Program-made: the position numbers and the translations under genes
In this document: positions 18,140-26,211 of the stretch, one piece after another
Numbering within the stretch: position 1 is the stretch's first letter
Layout of the letters: each line of letters begins with the position of its first letter
The notes under the pieces: generated by a model
The model's input: the letters and a program-made list of their open reading frames with translations, nothing else
Database searches by the model: none
What the model was told of the DNA's origin: nothing
Source: Bacteroidota bacterium
GTDB taxonomy: Bacteria > Bacteroidota > Bacteroidia > Chitinophagales > Chitinophagaceae
DNA length: 60,539 nucleotides
Direction of reading: 5' to 3'
NCBI GenBank assembly: GCA_013286425.1
Contig: JABDFS010000006.1
Coordinates: 1-60,539 of the forward strand

Positions 18140-18613
18140 TGAAGATTAATAAAGATAGAATTTCATGCCAGTGTATTTGTTTCATCAACAAATTAGTGCA
18201 CCCTATGTTAATATTAATTACTCCGCCTGACGTAGTTCCTGGTTACGTCATTGCGTTTTAAATGCCTGATTTAATTGTTTCAATCATCTGAACCGGGCAA
18301 TCTGCTTTGTATAAAGTGCTTTTGGTAATTAAAGCTGAAATGCGAATCTGAGATTTGCTTACGCTTTGACATACCAGGTCGATTAAGCCAAACAATAAAC
18401 ATTCTACAGAGAACCCGGGAGTTTATATTGTTGTTGGTGCGGCGCGTGTAAAGCTATTGAACGCCAACAACGGCGTGGTAAATTTGGTAAGGCGTAGGTG
18501 TCGTAGCAGGGTATTCCCGAAGCAGCGGTACAGGCTCTGCGTTTGTTCATTGCAATTCCAATACAATACAGATTACCAGGTATGAATAAGAATTAGTATT
18601 ATCATAAATTCTC
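18140..18613. other. Gene-free interval with two imperfect inverted repeats
   Basis: No gene recognised in about 474 bp. Two inverted repeats are present: TGACGTA / TACGTCA around 18228-18250, and GTTGTTGG (18430-18437) / CCAACAAC (18464-18471) with a 26-nt spacer. Neither has terminator features. Confidence 0.45.
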
Positions 18614-19471
18614 TTAATAAAGTACTGATGGTAAGAAAGCGCCTGCAGGCTCTTTATAAAAACCTTTACTCATTAACGTCATGGGCTGAACAATGCGCAA
18701 ACCATTGGCTAAGCACCAACGCAGCATCTCTGCATTTCGTGAAGGAAGCAAAAATCCGGGACCGGAAAAATTAGCTGATGCACCAATAATTGCTTTCAGC
18801 CCATCATTTGATTCTGCTACGGTATGCCCAAAAAAACCAACCTGTGTTGAATATCCTGTAATTTTTCCTTCATGCTCTGCAACAGAGGCAGTTCCTGTTT
18901 TAATAGCGCCATGAAGTTCATGTTCCCTGGTGTGGCCATGTACACTAAAACATAACTGGTTGCAGTAATCCAGATCAGCTTCCGTTGCCGGTCGCACATT
19001 ATAACCGGGAAAACTTATACCTGGTGAAGCGCCCTGCATTTGAGAAAGAGGCTCCCGCACATCAAACCCCAGTTTTGAATAAAGAGAAAGGGACCTGTTA
19101 TGGTAAGCTGCCTGCACTAATCTTACTCCTGCAAGCTTCTGTTCTTCCACACGTTCAAGAGCCTGCTCCACCAGTTTTCTTCCCACTGATATGTTTTGAA
19201 TATTGGGGTCAACGGTTATAGGGCCTACGCCTGCAATAAAATCATCCTCCCACAAAAAATTACTGCCCACGATTTTACCTCCTGATTCAGCCACTACTGA
19301 CCAGGCACCTGCATCTGAAAAAAAATAATTCATTGATCCAATGGCGGTTTCAGGATTTGGGAAATCGGATGGAAAATTATGCTGACCTGAAATATTCTTA
19401 AATGCCTTGTAGCAAATTTCCCCGCAGGCATTTGCATCTGCTGCATTACCCGGGCGTAAACTGATATTCAT
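18614..19471 (-). CDS. GNAT acetyltransferase with tandem domains
   Basis: 285 residues. The N-terminal domain (about 1-140) has a good acetyl-CoA loop region (VDPNIQNISVGRKLVEQAL) and a typical final strand pattern NRSLSLYSKLGFDV. The second domain (about 155-285) starts VRPATEADLDYCNQLCF and is a diverged GNAT-like half. Transfers an acyl group to an unknown amine or other acceptor in the cytoplasm. A truncated DUF6266 gene lies just upstream on the same strand. Confidence 0.8.
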   Translation of the reverse strand: MNISLRPGNAADANACGEICYKAFKNISGQHNFPSDFPNPETAIGSMNYFFSDAGAWSVVAESGGKIVGSNFLWEDDFIAGVGPITVDPNIQNISVGRKLVEQALERVEEQKLAGVRLVQAAYHNRSLSLYSKLGFDVREPLSQMQGASPGISFPGYNVRPATEADLDYCNQLCFSVHGHTREHELHGAIKTGTASVAEHEGKITGYSTQVGFFGHTVAESNDGLKAIIGASANFSGPGFLLPSRNAEMLRWCLANGLRIVQPMTLMSKGFYKEPAGAFLPSVLY

Positions 19472-19513
19472 ATGGAATTATTTTGAGACGGTTAATTCTA
19501 TTATTAGCTAAAA

Positions 19514-19729
19514 TTAGATGTAAATCTGTTTTATCTGTTCTGTCATGATAGAAACAAAATTGATCACCGCAGAAAACTTATACTGGTTATGCAGCTGTAC
19601 AAGCGAAGGGCCGCCTTTTGGTTTTGTTGATTTACTGCGGATGTAATCTGTGTCTTTCCAGCTTGAACCTACGATTGTTCCTACTGATCCTGATACGGGG
19701 CCTAAAATGCCTTGTGGCAACTTTGCCAT
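19514..19729 (-). pseudogene. Truncated DUF6266 gene (N-terminal part only)
   Basis: 71 codons starting MAKLPQGILGPVSGSVGTIV, then SSWKDTDYIRSK and QLHNQYKFSAVINFVS, a clear match to the N-terminus of DUF6266 proteins as I know them. Those are usually about 200 residues. Here the frame diverges after about residue 58 and stops, and the next gene starts 42 bp on, so the remaining two thirds are missing. Confidence 0.7.
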
Positions 19730-19780
19730 AATTCTAATTTTTAATTGTTTATAATATTTGTTTGTTAACTGTGTTTTGCC

Positions 19781-19826
19781 ACTTTCTTTTTCTTGAAAAA
19801 AAAAGTAACCAAAGAAAATTCAAGAC
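19781..19826. repeat. CTTGAA/TTCAAG hairpin-like intergenic element
   Basis: A run reading ACTTTCTTTTTCTTGAA, an A-rich centre with AGTAACCAAAG, then AAAATTCAAGAC. CTTGAA and TTCAAG form the arms. I recall similar TTTTCTTGA...TCAAG elements between genes in Bacteroidota. It is followed by purine-rich low-complexity DNA (about 20000-20120). Confidence 0.45.
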
Positions 19827-20147
19827 AAACCCGAACGCTCCGCACGTTTTGCCTTGCCTGCGCCTCCCTCTGTGTGTTTGAATTATTTATTCAACTCACT
19901 TTAAAAGCGGTCCAACTCCGGTTTCAAAACTGTTATTGTATATAAGCGTTCCGTAAAACCGATATGCAAGATTAGAACAGGCTGAAAACACGATTTTCCG
20001 TTTGGGCACGAAAAGGCACAAAAGGGAACATTTGGGAACGAAAGAAAAAAAGTAAAAGCAGAAGGTTTAAGGTGGAAGGCGTTGGAAGGCAAAGGTCGAA
20101 AGGCTTAAAGCGGAAGAAAATGTCACTACACCTTCTACCCCATACCT

Positions 20148-20306
20148 TTAGCAATGCACGTGTTGGGTGCAGGCAAATTTTTCAGCAGCAGCGAGTGGCT
20201 TTGGAGTTGATTTTTTAGAAGTTTCAATTTTGATTTCGCGATTGGCAAATACTAGTCCGCTTACCACAACCAGCGGTAAGATTAGCGCATACATAACTTT
20301 TTTCAT
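20148..20306 (-). CDS. Short predicted secreted peptide or gene fragment
   Basis: 52 codons from the ATG at 20306: MKKVMYALILPLVVVSGLVF, then ANREIKIETSKKSTPKPLAAAEKF and a Cys-containing end. The N-terminus is a convincing signal or membrane segment. It also resembles the membrane segment after the protease domain in M56/BlaR1-like proteins, so this may be a leftover of such a gene. No homologue recognised with confidence. The intervals 19730-19780 and 19827-20147 hold no gene. Confidence 0.35.
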   Translation of the reverse strand: MKKVMYALILPLVVVSGLVFANREIKIETSKKSTPKPLAAAEKFACTQHVHC

Positions 20307-20406
20307 ATTTTTTATTAGTTTAACTAACATAGATATATCTCCTGGTAAATCAGATCCGTTTAAGGCATTTCTGAGCCGGGCTTGTACAAAAAAAGTATTT
20401 TGAATA

Positions 20407-20979
20407 CTAACTCACTTTATCGAATACGGTCTTCCAGGAACGCTCGCCGCTGAATAAGTTTGATTTTGCATTGGTCTGAACAGAAATAGACTTGCCATCA
20501 TTGCTCAGCTTCCAAACCTCTGTTACGTAAACAAATGCTTGTTCCTGAACATCTACATGGTAAGGAGTGGCAACCATCAGGTGTACAATTGAGTTCACAG
20601 TCATCGTTTGTCCATCAGCTGACAACTTTACGGTAAACTTCTTTCCTCTTTCCTGGTCATGATTAATTTCGCTTGCTTTACCGTCGAAGGTCAGTTTCTC
20701 CAGGCTTGTAACCGGGACTGTCCCAGGAAACGAGCTTGATACCTCTATGGTTAGAAAATCTGCCTGCTCTGCTATTTTCATTGTTTTAGCCAGCATACGA
20801 TCACCCGGGTTATATGAGCAAACAATATTTCCGCCCATACTTATCGACTCTTTGGATTTCCATTCGCCAGAAAAGTTGGCGTTATGAGTGTCATTTTTTT
20901 GGTGAGCCTTTATAGCAAAATAAATTACTCCTGTTAACAGGATAACCAGGCAGAACAAAACATTTCTTTTATTTTTCAT
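20407..20979 (-). CDS. Exported lipocalin-like protein of unknown function
   Basis: 190 residues. The N-terminal hydrophobic segment (VLFCLVILLTGVIYFAIKA) is a signal peptide or anchor. The rest is beta-rich: NFSGEWKSKESISMGG, LTIEVSSS, TFDGKASE, KLSADGQTMTVNS and EVWKLSNDGKSISVQT form the repeated strand pattern of small lipocalin-like domains. Envelope location likely; ligand unknown. It diverges from the membrane-bound winged-helix regulator at 21163, and the 183-bp spacer carries paired ATCATGAT sites, so control by that regulator is plausible. Confidence 0.6.
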   Translation of the reverse strand: MKNKRNVLFCLVILLTGVIYFAIKAHQKNDTHNANFSGEWKSKESISMGGNIVCSYNPGDRMLAKTMKIAEQADFLTIEVSSSFPGTVPVTSLEKLTFDGKASEINHDQERGKKFTVKLSADGQTMTVNSIVHLMVATPYHVDVQEQAFVYVTEVWKLSNDGKSISVQTNAKSNLFSGERSWKTVFDKVS

Positions 20980-21014
20980 TTGTTTATTTTTTGCGTTTTA
21001 ATGGTGATGAAGCG

Positions 21015-21052
21015 ATCATGATTTACCCTGCGGGTTTCGGCAAAATCATGAT
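21015..21052. promoter_or_regulatory. Paired palindromic ATCATGAT sites (possible operator)
   Basis: ATCATGAT occurs at 21015-21022 and again at 21045-21052, exactly 30 bp apart, about three helical turns. Including flanking T/A bases, the pair forms a 10-bp inverted repeat (ATCATGATTT / AAATCATGAT). It sits between the divergent lipocalin-like gene and the winged-helix regulator. Confidence 0.45.
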
Positions 21053-21162
21053 GGTTTCATATCCTTTCAAAATTGTGCAACAAAAATACTTTGATAATTT
21101 TCAGACGGAGGAACCCGGATTGTAAATAAGCGTGTAAACTTTGTAAATAATATCTTGACATC

Positions 21163-22053
21163 ATGCCTGTTAAAACAAATTTCCTGCCCATAAAGCGTAA
21201 GCATATGGGCGGATTATTAATACTCACGTTTATCTCGCTAATCTGCGTGGCTTTCAGCGTGACCGGCAATGATGACTTTGACTTTGCCAGGAGAGAAATT
21301 TTGCTTCGCCAGATCGGACATGAAATACTCCTTCAGTCGGGCGACAGTACATCACGGGTACTACCGGTAAAAAAGATCGCCGGAAATGAATACCAGATCA
21401 GTTTTGAGAATGCGTTTACTTTTCAACCCGAATCCCTGGTGAATACTACTCAGCGTTTGTTAGCCAAAGACCCGCTCGCAAGTGATTATGTTGTTAACGT
21501 AGTTAATTGTGCCAATGCCAGTGTAACCTATGGATATGCTATATCAAAAAACAAGAAAGATGATATTGTAGCCTGTATAGGAAGAAGGCAACCCATAGCA
21601 TGTTACATGATTAACATTAAATTTAAACCAACGGGAATAATTACAGCAAAGAATGGATATCTTCTGGGCAGCCTGGCAGTTTTAGCATTTGTTGGATTTA
21701 TTTTTTTAAGGCCTGTTAAGCCGCAGAGGACTATACCTGACAGTCAGCCTGCTGGTATGTTTACCCTGGGGTCAATGTCATTCGACGCGGAGAACCGTAA
21801 GCTCATGATAAATGGAAAGGCCATCGACCTGACCAGAACTGAAACCCGTGTACTACGCATTTTTGCGTTGTCGCCTAACGAGGCTATAGAACGAAGCCGG
21901 CTACAAAAAGAGATATGGGAAGATGAAGGTGTTATAGTAGGCCGCAGCCTGGATATGTTCATTTCAAAACTTAGAAAAAAACTGGAATTTGATCCGAACA
22001 TCAGGATTGTTGTTATACGCGGCAAAGGATATAAGCTTGAAATCAGCTCTTAA
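21163..22053 (+). CDS. Membrane-anchored winged-helix transcriptional regulator
   Basis: 296 residues. Hydrophobic segment about 15-34, periplasmic region about 35-163 (with two Cys in VVNCANAS and IVACIGRR that could pair), second transmembrane segment about 165-183 (YLLGSLAVLAFVGFIFLRP), then a C-terminal OmpR/PhoB-type winged helix about 195-296 (LTRTETRVLRIFAL, IWEDEGVIVGRSLDMFISKL, IRIVVIRGKGYKL). This places the sensor outside and the DNA-binding domain inside. The domain order is the reverse of ToxR/CadC, which have the DNA-binding domain first. Probably a one-component sensor; the likely target is the adjacent divergent gene. Confidence 0.8.
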   Translation: MPVKTNFLPIKRKHMGGLLILTFISLICVAFSVTGNDDFDFARREILLRQIGHEILLQSGDSTSRVLPVKKIAGNEYQISFENAFTFQPESLVNTTQRLLAKDPLASDYVVNVVNCANASVTYGYAISKNKKDDIVACIGRRQPIACYMINIKFKPTGIITAKNGYLLGSLAVLAFVGFIFLRPVKPQRTIPDSQPAGMFTLGSMSFDAENRKLMINGKAIDLTRTETRVLRIFALSPNEAIERSRLQKEIWEDEGVIVGRSLDMFISKLRKKLEFDPNIRIVVIRGKGYKLEISS

Positions 22054-22138
22054 CAAAAGATGATAAGCAAATACTGCTGCACAAGTGTTGCTGGTCAAGC
22101 CATGCCTTTACAAATGCAGTTATTAGTGGTAGTTGTTG

Positions 22139-23221
22139 TTAGTTCAGCATTGCATTACGTACCTTAATCGCTTCTTCTGTCTTAGGAACCAGGAAGTCAA
22201 GTCCGTTTATTATTGTTCCTTGGATAGCCTCGACGAAAGGATGAAAAGCACTATTGTATTTTGAAAATGCTGAATTATAATCTCCATTTGCAGTCATTAA
22301 TTCATTAGCTAATATTGTCGCACCTTGCATTGCCAAACTTGTGCCCATACCTGTCGGAAAACCTGAACAATGTGCAGCATCGCCAATCAACGCTATACGG
22401 CCCTTTGTCCAGGACGACATTTTAATTTGGCATACTTCATCAAAGTACAAGTTCTCTGAATTTGTCATTGCTTTCAAAATGTCAGCAGTTTTCCAACCAC
22501 AGCCTGCAAAGTTTTCCATTAATATATTCTTGTACGCTGCATCGTCTCGGTAGGCGTAATTTAATTTTGGCGATCTGAACAATACAAACGAATTACCATT
22601 ATCGCTGGTTGCAGCTAATTTATTTGGTAAATTAAAAAGCTTTCCACGATTGAGTTTTCCCAAAGTTTCTTCTACTTTAAGAATGGCAAAGTATGCTCCA
22701 AAAAAATGATTATAAAGAGTTTCGTCTCCAAAAACTAATTTTCGGACAGAAGAATGTACGCCATCGGCACCAAAAACAAAATCAAAATTTAGCTTCTCTC
22801 CATTTTCAAAAGTCACTAATACTTTATCGTTGTCCTGATGAATAGTTTTAATGCGGTTATTGAAAAGATATTCAATATCTGTATTTGCTGCTTCATAAAT
22901 GATTGCAACCAAATCGTCTCGGTTTAACTCAATGTCTTGCTTCAAATTATCTTCGCCAAAGTTTTTTAAAGTTGCAAGACACTTGTTGTCAGCATCTACG
23001 AACTCTACGGATGTTGTTATTTTTTTTACTTTGATTTTATCCAGTATGCCCATTCGGTCAGCTATACCTACGGCTTCACCTCGTACATCAATTGCTGCTC
23101 CTCCTTTTCTTGGCCCTGCTGCGGTTTCTATAACAGTAACTTTATAACCATAGCGATTTAGCCAATATGCTAATGTAAGTCCTGCGATACCTGCACCTGA
23201 AATCAATACGGTTTTGTTCAT
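22139..23221 (-). CDS. FAD-dependent monooxygenase (PHBH-type, TetX-like)
   Basis: About 360 residues from the ATG at 23221 (MNKTVLISGAGIAGLTLAYW); an upstream TTG frame to 23362 adds 47 unlikely residues. The FAD motif GAGIAG, the middle motif FGADGVHSSVR and the GD motif ALIGDAAHCSGFPTGMGTSL are present. Family members hydroxylate aromatic or polycyclic compounds with NAD(P)H, and some degrade tetracyclines; substrate unknown here. Typical TetX has PFAGQG after GDAAH, whereas this protein has GFPTGMG, so antibiotic inactivation should not be assumed. Confidence 0.85.
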   Translation of the reverse strand: MNKTVLISGAGIAGLTLAYWLNRYGYKVTVIETAAGPRKGGAAIDVRGEAVGIADRMGILDKIKVKKITTSVEFVDADNKCLATLKNFGEDNLKQDIELNRDDLVAIIYEAANTDIEYLFNNRIKTIHQDNDKVLVTFENGEKLNFDFVFGADGVHSSVRKLVFGDETLYNHFFGAYFAILKVEETLGKLNRGKLFNLPNKLAATSDNGNSFVLFRSPKLNYAYRDDAAYKNILMENFAGCGWKTADILKAMTNSENLYFDEVCQIKMSSWTKGRIALIGDAAHCSGFPTGMGTSLAMQGATILANELMTANGDYNSAFSKYNSAFHPFVEAIQGTIINGLDFLVPKTEEAIKVRNAMLN

Positions 23222-23275
23222 TGCATCTCTAAACTTTAAAGTCTTTGGTATATTGTATTTTGACTGTTTTTTTCT

Positions 23276-23322
23276 CCGAATGTCTCTTCTTCTTGCTTTT
23301 GAGCAGGAGCAAGGACATTCGG
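23276..23322. repeat. 47-bp inverted-repeat element, copy 1
   Basis: Arms CCGAATGTC (23276-23284) and GACATTCGG (23314-23322), followed by AAAAGGGA. The same arms at the same 47-bp span recur at 25114-25160. It lies between the monooxygenase start and the end of the upstream lipoprotein gene. Confidence 0.75.
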
Positions 23323-23374
23323 AAAAGGGAATCATTATTAGATAATAAAACCATAAAAGCAATTATGCTTAATA

Positions 23375-23752
23375 TTAATCTTTTATAAACTTTGCATCGT
23401 AATGATAAAGAAAAGTCGAGTCAGGAAATATTTGCAAAGTATATTTCCCATTTGCAAGAATTGGAATTGGAATTGTATTTGGAGGAATCAAATGTCCGGT
23501 TAAAATTTTCGTATTTGCAGTGTCCGCCATTGCTGCCGGACCATTCGGCATGGATTTAAAGTAGACGTATTGTGAGGTTTGGTTTGGCATTATTGTCCCG
23601 TAGTTGTAATTAGTCGTATCATAATAAAGAATTACACTGTCAAGGATAAAGTTTGTACTATTTTCAATTCTTATGATAACACCAGACTGCATATTTTTTC
23701 TACAGCCAAATGATGCCATTACAAAAAAACAAATTATAAAAAATCTTGTCAT
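23375..23752 (-). CDS. Small lipoprotein of unknown function
   Basis: 125 residues with a lipoprotein signal (FFVMASFGC, Cys about 17) and a beta-rich remainder (VIIRIENSTNFILDSVILYY and KYTLQIFPDSTFLYHYDAKF). No family recognised. First intact gene of the repeat-spaced minus-strand array between 23.3 and 27.1 kb. Its start is preceded at about 45 bp by an ACGTT, a feature shared by the neighbouring array genes. Confidence 0.6.
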   Translation of the reverse strand: MTRFFIICFFVMASFGCRKNMQSGVIIRIENSTNFILDSVILYYDTTNYNYGTIMPNQTSQYVYFKSMPNGPAAMADTANTKILTGHLIPPNTIPIPILANGKYTLQIFPDSTFLYHYDAKFIKD

Positions 23753-23838
23753 GGTTTTTCAAATTGACAGTTGTAAATAATAAAACGTTGCATTCTCCCT
23801 GAATAGTCATGGTGTTTTATTAGTTGAAAGGGTCTACA

Positions 23839-23960
23839 TCAAGATATAGAAGGCAACGAACACGTATTGCTTGCAGTTTGCCCTTTATAAATCTGCGAAA
23901 AGCCAGGTAGGCACAATTCAATAAGAATCAATATTAGCAGCGTTGATATGATATGCTTCA
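23839..23960 (-). pseudogene. Signal-peptide-only gene fragment
   Basis: 40 codons from the ATG at 23960: MKHIISTLLILILIELCLPG then FSQIYKGQTASN, ending SIS and TGA. It has a complete signal peptide with only about 17 residues after it, so it is probably the 5' remnant of a secreted-protein gene. Its start follows the end of the first long repeat copy by about 40 bp. Confidence 0.45.
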
Positions 23961-23999
23961 TACTAAATTGATTTACAAAAATCGGAGTTCGTTGCACAC

Positions 24000-24174
24000 A
24001 ACGTTTACGGCTTAGGAACTGGTATTTGAAATTCGTCCAGCCCGAAACCACTGCTAAATTTATAATTAAAAGTTCATTGTTATTGTTGATACCAAATTTA
24101 TAGAGTCCAGCCGATAACTGCAGTTGCGTAGCCGAACAAAGTTGATGTTGCCATTCGTCAGCCAGTTTTTTGTC
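24000..24174. repeat. Long direct repeat, copy 1 (about 175 bp)
   Basis: Shares most of its length with 24938-25109, for example GAACTGGTATTTGAAATTCG, TCCAGCCCGAA, AAAAGTTCATTGTTATT, GTCCAGCCGATAACT and GTCAGCCAGTTTTTT, with scattered substitutions and small gaps. Ends AACTGG / CCAGTT are inverted relative to each other. The two copies flank the membrane-protein gene at 24203-24892. Confidence 0.85.
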
Positions 24175-24202
24175 AAACCACTTTGTTGGTGGTAATTTTT
24201 TA

Positions 24203-24892
24203 CTAATTTTTGTTGTCAACTGATTTCTTTATAAAGTAAGAAATAACTGCACCAAGCGTTGAAACAACAATACCAATAATGATTGCCCAAAGAAAGCCGC
24301 TTTTTTCAAAGAACTTTTTTATGACATCACTGTTAAAGAAAAATTCAGAACTAACAGCGGCTAATGCAGCAAGCAATCCTATTGATGTCGTGATTTTACT
24401 GAATATTTGAGAAAGATTTTCAGACTTGTTAACGTGTTGCAACTTTTCTTGTTCTCTTTGAAGTTCAAGCTCAATTTTATCTTCATCAACTTCCTTTAAT
24501 TTTTCAAGAGTAATCGTTTCTGCTGTAACGTCAATATCTGATGTCGTCAAAATTCTATGCGATAAAAACTTTAAATTAGTGATAAACGTTCGTTTGTTTT
24601 CCTTTTGAAGTAATGGATTGGAAATAATCTCACTTAGTAAATCATCAATAATTTCTGTAATTGAAATTGAATCTACATTTACTTTATTTTCTCTACATTT
24701 TGAATTAAGTACAGATTGAATTTCAAAAATAGATACAAGACTTGAGTCGTTAAGTTGATAGAGTAATATTTTGACAATATCCCTTTTAACTTTGTCTTGC
24801 TTTTCTTCCTTCCCTTTAATGAAAAAGTAAATTCCCAAAGGGATAGAACCGATTGAAGCAATTGTCCCGATTAAAGAAATTATGTCATTCAT
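24203..24892 (-). CDS. Membrane protein with coiled-coil middle, unknown function
   Basis: 229 residues. The N-terminal hydrophobic segment (IGTIASIGSIPLGIYFFIKG) is followed by a charged helical middle with coiled-coil character (KLKEVDEDKIELELQREQEK), and two C-terminal hydrophobic segments (TSIGLLAALAAVSSEFFF and FLWAIIIGIVVSTLGAVISY). No family recognised. It is the only gene between the two long direct repeats, so it looks like the cargo of a repeat-bounded unit. Confidence 0.6.
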   Translation of the reverse strand: MNDIISLIGTIASIGSIPLGIYFFIKGKEEKQDKVKRDIVKILLYQLNDSSLVSIFEIQSVLNSKCRENKVNVDSISITEIIDDLLSEIISNPLLQKENKRTFITNLKFLSHRILTTSDIDVTAETITLEKLKEVDEDKIELELQREQEKLQHVNKSENLSQIFSKITTSIGLLAALAAVSSEFFFNSDVIKKFFEKSGFLWAIIIGIVVSTLGAVISYFIKKSVDNKN

Positions 24893-24937
24893 TGGAGTAT
24901 TAATTGAAATTACCGCTAACGTTAGGTATTTGCTGCT

Positions 24938-25109
24938 AACGGTAGGGCTTGAAGAACTGGTATTTGAAATTCGTCCAGCCCGAACCGCTGCTAAATTTAT
25001 TAAAAGTTCATTGTTATTAATGTCGCCAAATTTATAAAGTCCAGCCGATAACTACTGCTGATTACCCGAACAAAAAGGTGATGTTGCTTATTGTCAGCCA
25101 GTTTTTTTC
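24938..25109. repeat. Long direct repeat, copy 2 (about 172 bp)
   Basis: Second copy of the element at 24000-24174, in the same orientation. Its left border is next to AACGGTAGGGC, and an additional AACGTTAGG lies at 24919-24927, close to the start of the gene at 24892. On the other side it abuts the second 47-bp inverted repeat (25114-25160). Confidence 0.85.
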
Positions 25110-25113
25110 TTTC

Positions 25114-25160
25114 CCGAATGTCCTTTGCCGCGCTCATCGCTTTGCTAAAGAGACATTCGG
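25114..25160. repeat. 47-bp inverted-repeat element, copy 2
   Basis: Arms CCGAATGTC (25114-25122) and GACATTCGG (25152-25160), followed by AAAAGGGA, as in copy 1 at 23276-23322. It lies 27 bp beyond the stop codon of the TIR gene. Confidence 0.78.
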
Positions 25161-25187
25161 AAAAGGGAAACTTGAATTAATTAGATA

Positions 25188-26113
25188 TTATTTAGCCACA
25201 AATGCAAAAAGGTCTTTTCCTCTTCCTCCATATGAATGAATATGAGCAATAATAGGTGCATTCTCATAACCTTGGGATCTTGCTATCCAATACAAACCGG
25301 GTATTGGTATAGTTTGTAATCGTAATTGACTTCCGTCAATTGATGATTTAACGATGGGTATTGTAGTAATTGAAATATGATAATGACCTGCCTCACCACC
25401 AAATGGTAAAATATACTTTTTAGTTTCTATAACTGTACAAATTGAGGTATCTGCGCATTTCTCAATATCATGAGGAATAAATTCATATTTCCCAAGGCGG
25501 TTGTAGTGCTCGACGATTTTCATTATTAATTTCTTCGATTCTTCCGGGTCCATAATTGGCTTATTTGGGAAATCCTCAAAAGAAGGGTTAATTATATAAA
25601 TCAAAGGTTGATAGTTACTGTTTTCTAATTCCTCAAAAGAAAAGACATTAAGATCAATGATTTTTTGAAAAAAGTCATTTAAGTGATTATAAATACTTCG
25701 ACAGCGATGCAAATGGTCAGATAAGTCATTATTAGGATGCCTTAAATAATTTTTTTCTGCTAAATGGATTTCATTTTGCCAAAAGTTATAATATATAGTT
25801 CTATCACTGGCCCTATAAAAAGATAAGTTTGAAAGTTTATAGGCAATATTCTTTTTTCAAACTCTTGTGTATTCAACAACTCAGATACTTCATACATGCA
25901 GCTTTCACTCTTTAAAAATTCATCACTAAGAACCATTAACACATAATCATGTGTTTCGACGCGATGCATAAAATTCTTTATGCTTTCTCTGTACCCTATA
26001 TCGCGTATGTCACGAGTTATTGGGATGCCAAAATTGGTTAAATCTTGATCGATAATATCTACAACATCACTGTTGGCATGTGAATAGGAAAGAAATATTT
26101 TAATGTGTTTCAT
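25188..26113 (-). pseudogene. TIR-domain protein gene with a single-base frameshift
   Basis: The first frame (26113 to 25760) encodes a TIR domain: MKHIKIFLSYSHANSDVVDI, then IPITRDIRD, YVLMVLSDEFLKSESCMYE, with the expected catalytic Glu about residue 75, and KRILPI. It then runs into a stop. The second frame continues the protein without loss (ASDRTIYYNFWQNEIHLAEK, then a C-terminal domain ending GRGKDLFAFVAK). One extra A in the A3 run (TTT at 25828-25830 on the plus strand) would restore about 308 residues. TIR proteins of this type can be NAD-degrading effectors in anti-phage defence. The lesion may be inactivating, phase-variable or a sequencing error. Confidence 0.75.
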
Positions 26114-26145
26114 ATCAATATTTTTAATTTAAGCTTCCTTGTTAA

Positions 26146-26211
26146 AACGTCATATAGCGTCGGGCTTTGTGCAGGCAGGGCATTGTTGATTGTCCAGCCC
26201 GGAACTAAAGC
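26146..26211. other. Imperfect hairpin spacer before the TIR gene (attC-like in layout)
   Basis: On the plus strand, a stretch beginning GTCATATAGCGTCGGGCT and ending GTCCAGCCCGGAACTAAAG. The outer arms pair at 9 of 12 positions (TAGCGTCGGGCT against TAGTTCCGGGCT). It runs from the stop codon of the upstream gene to about 35 bp before the TIR start, with an ACGTT at the gene-proximal end (minus strand). The GTCCAGCCCG word is shared with both long direct repeats. Confidence 0.4.

Noticed and set aside
22139..23221. Tetracycline-inactivating TetX
   Set aside because: The FAD motifs fit the superfamily, but the region after GDAAH differs from TetX, and the superfamily covers many substrates, so resistance is not claimed.
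23839..24219. 126-codon ORF spanning the long repeat
   Set aside because: Its first two thirds lie in the direct repeat and read only by chance; only the 40-codon part from the ATG at 23960 looks protein-like.
24000..25109. Insertion sequence bounded by the two long direct repeats
   Set aside because: No transposase lies between them, and the repeats are diverged and in direct orientation with no visible target duplication.
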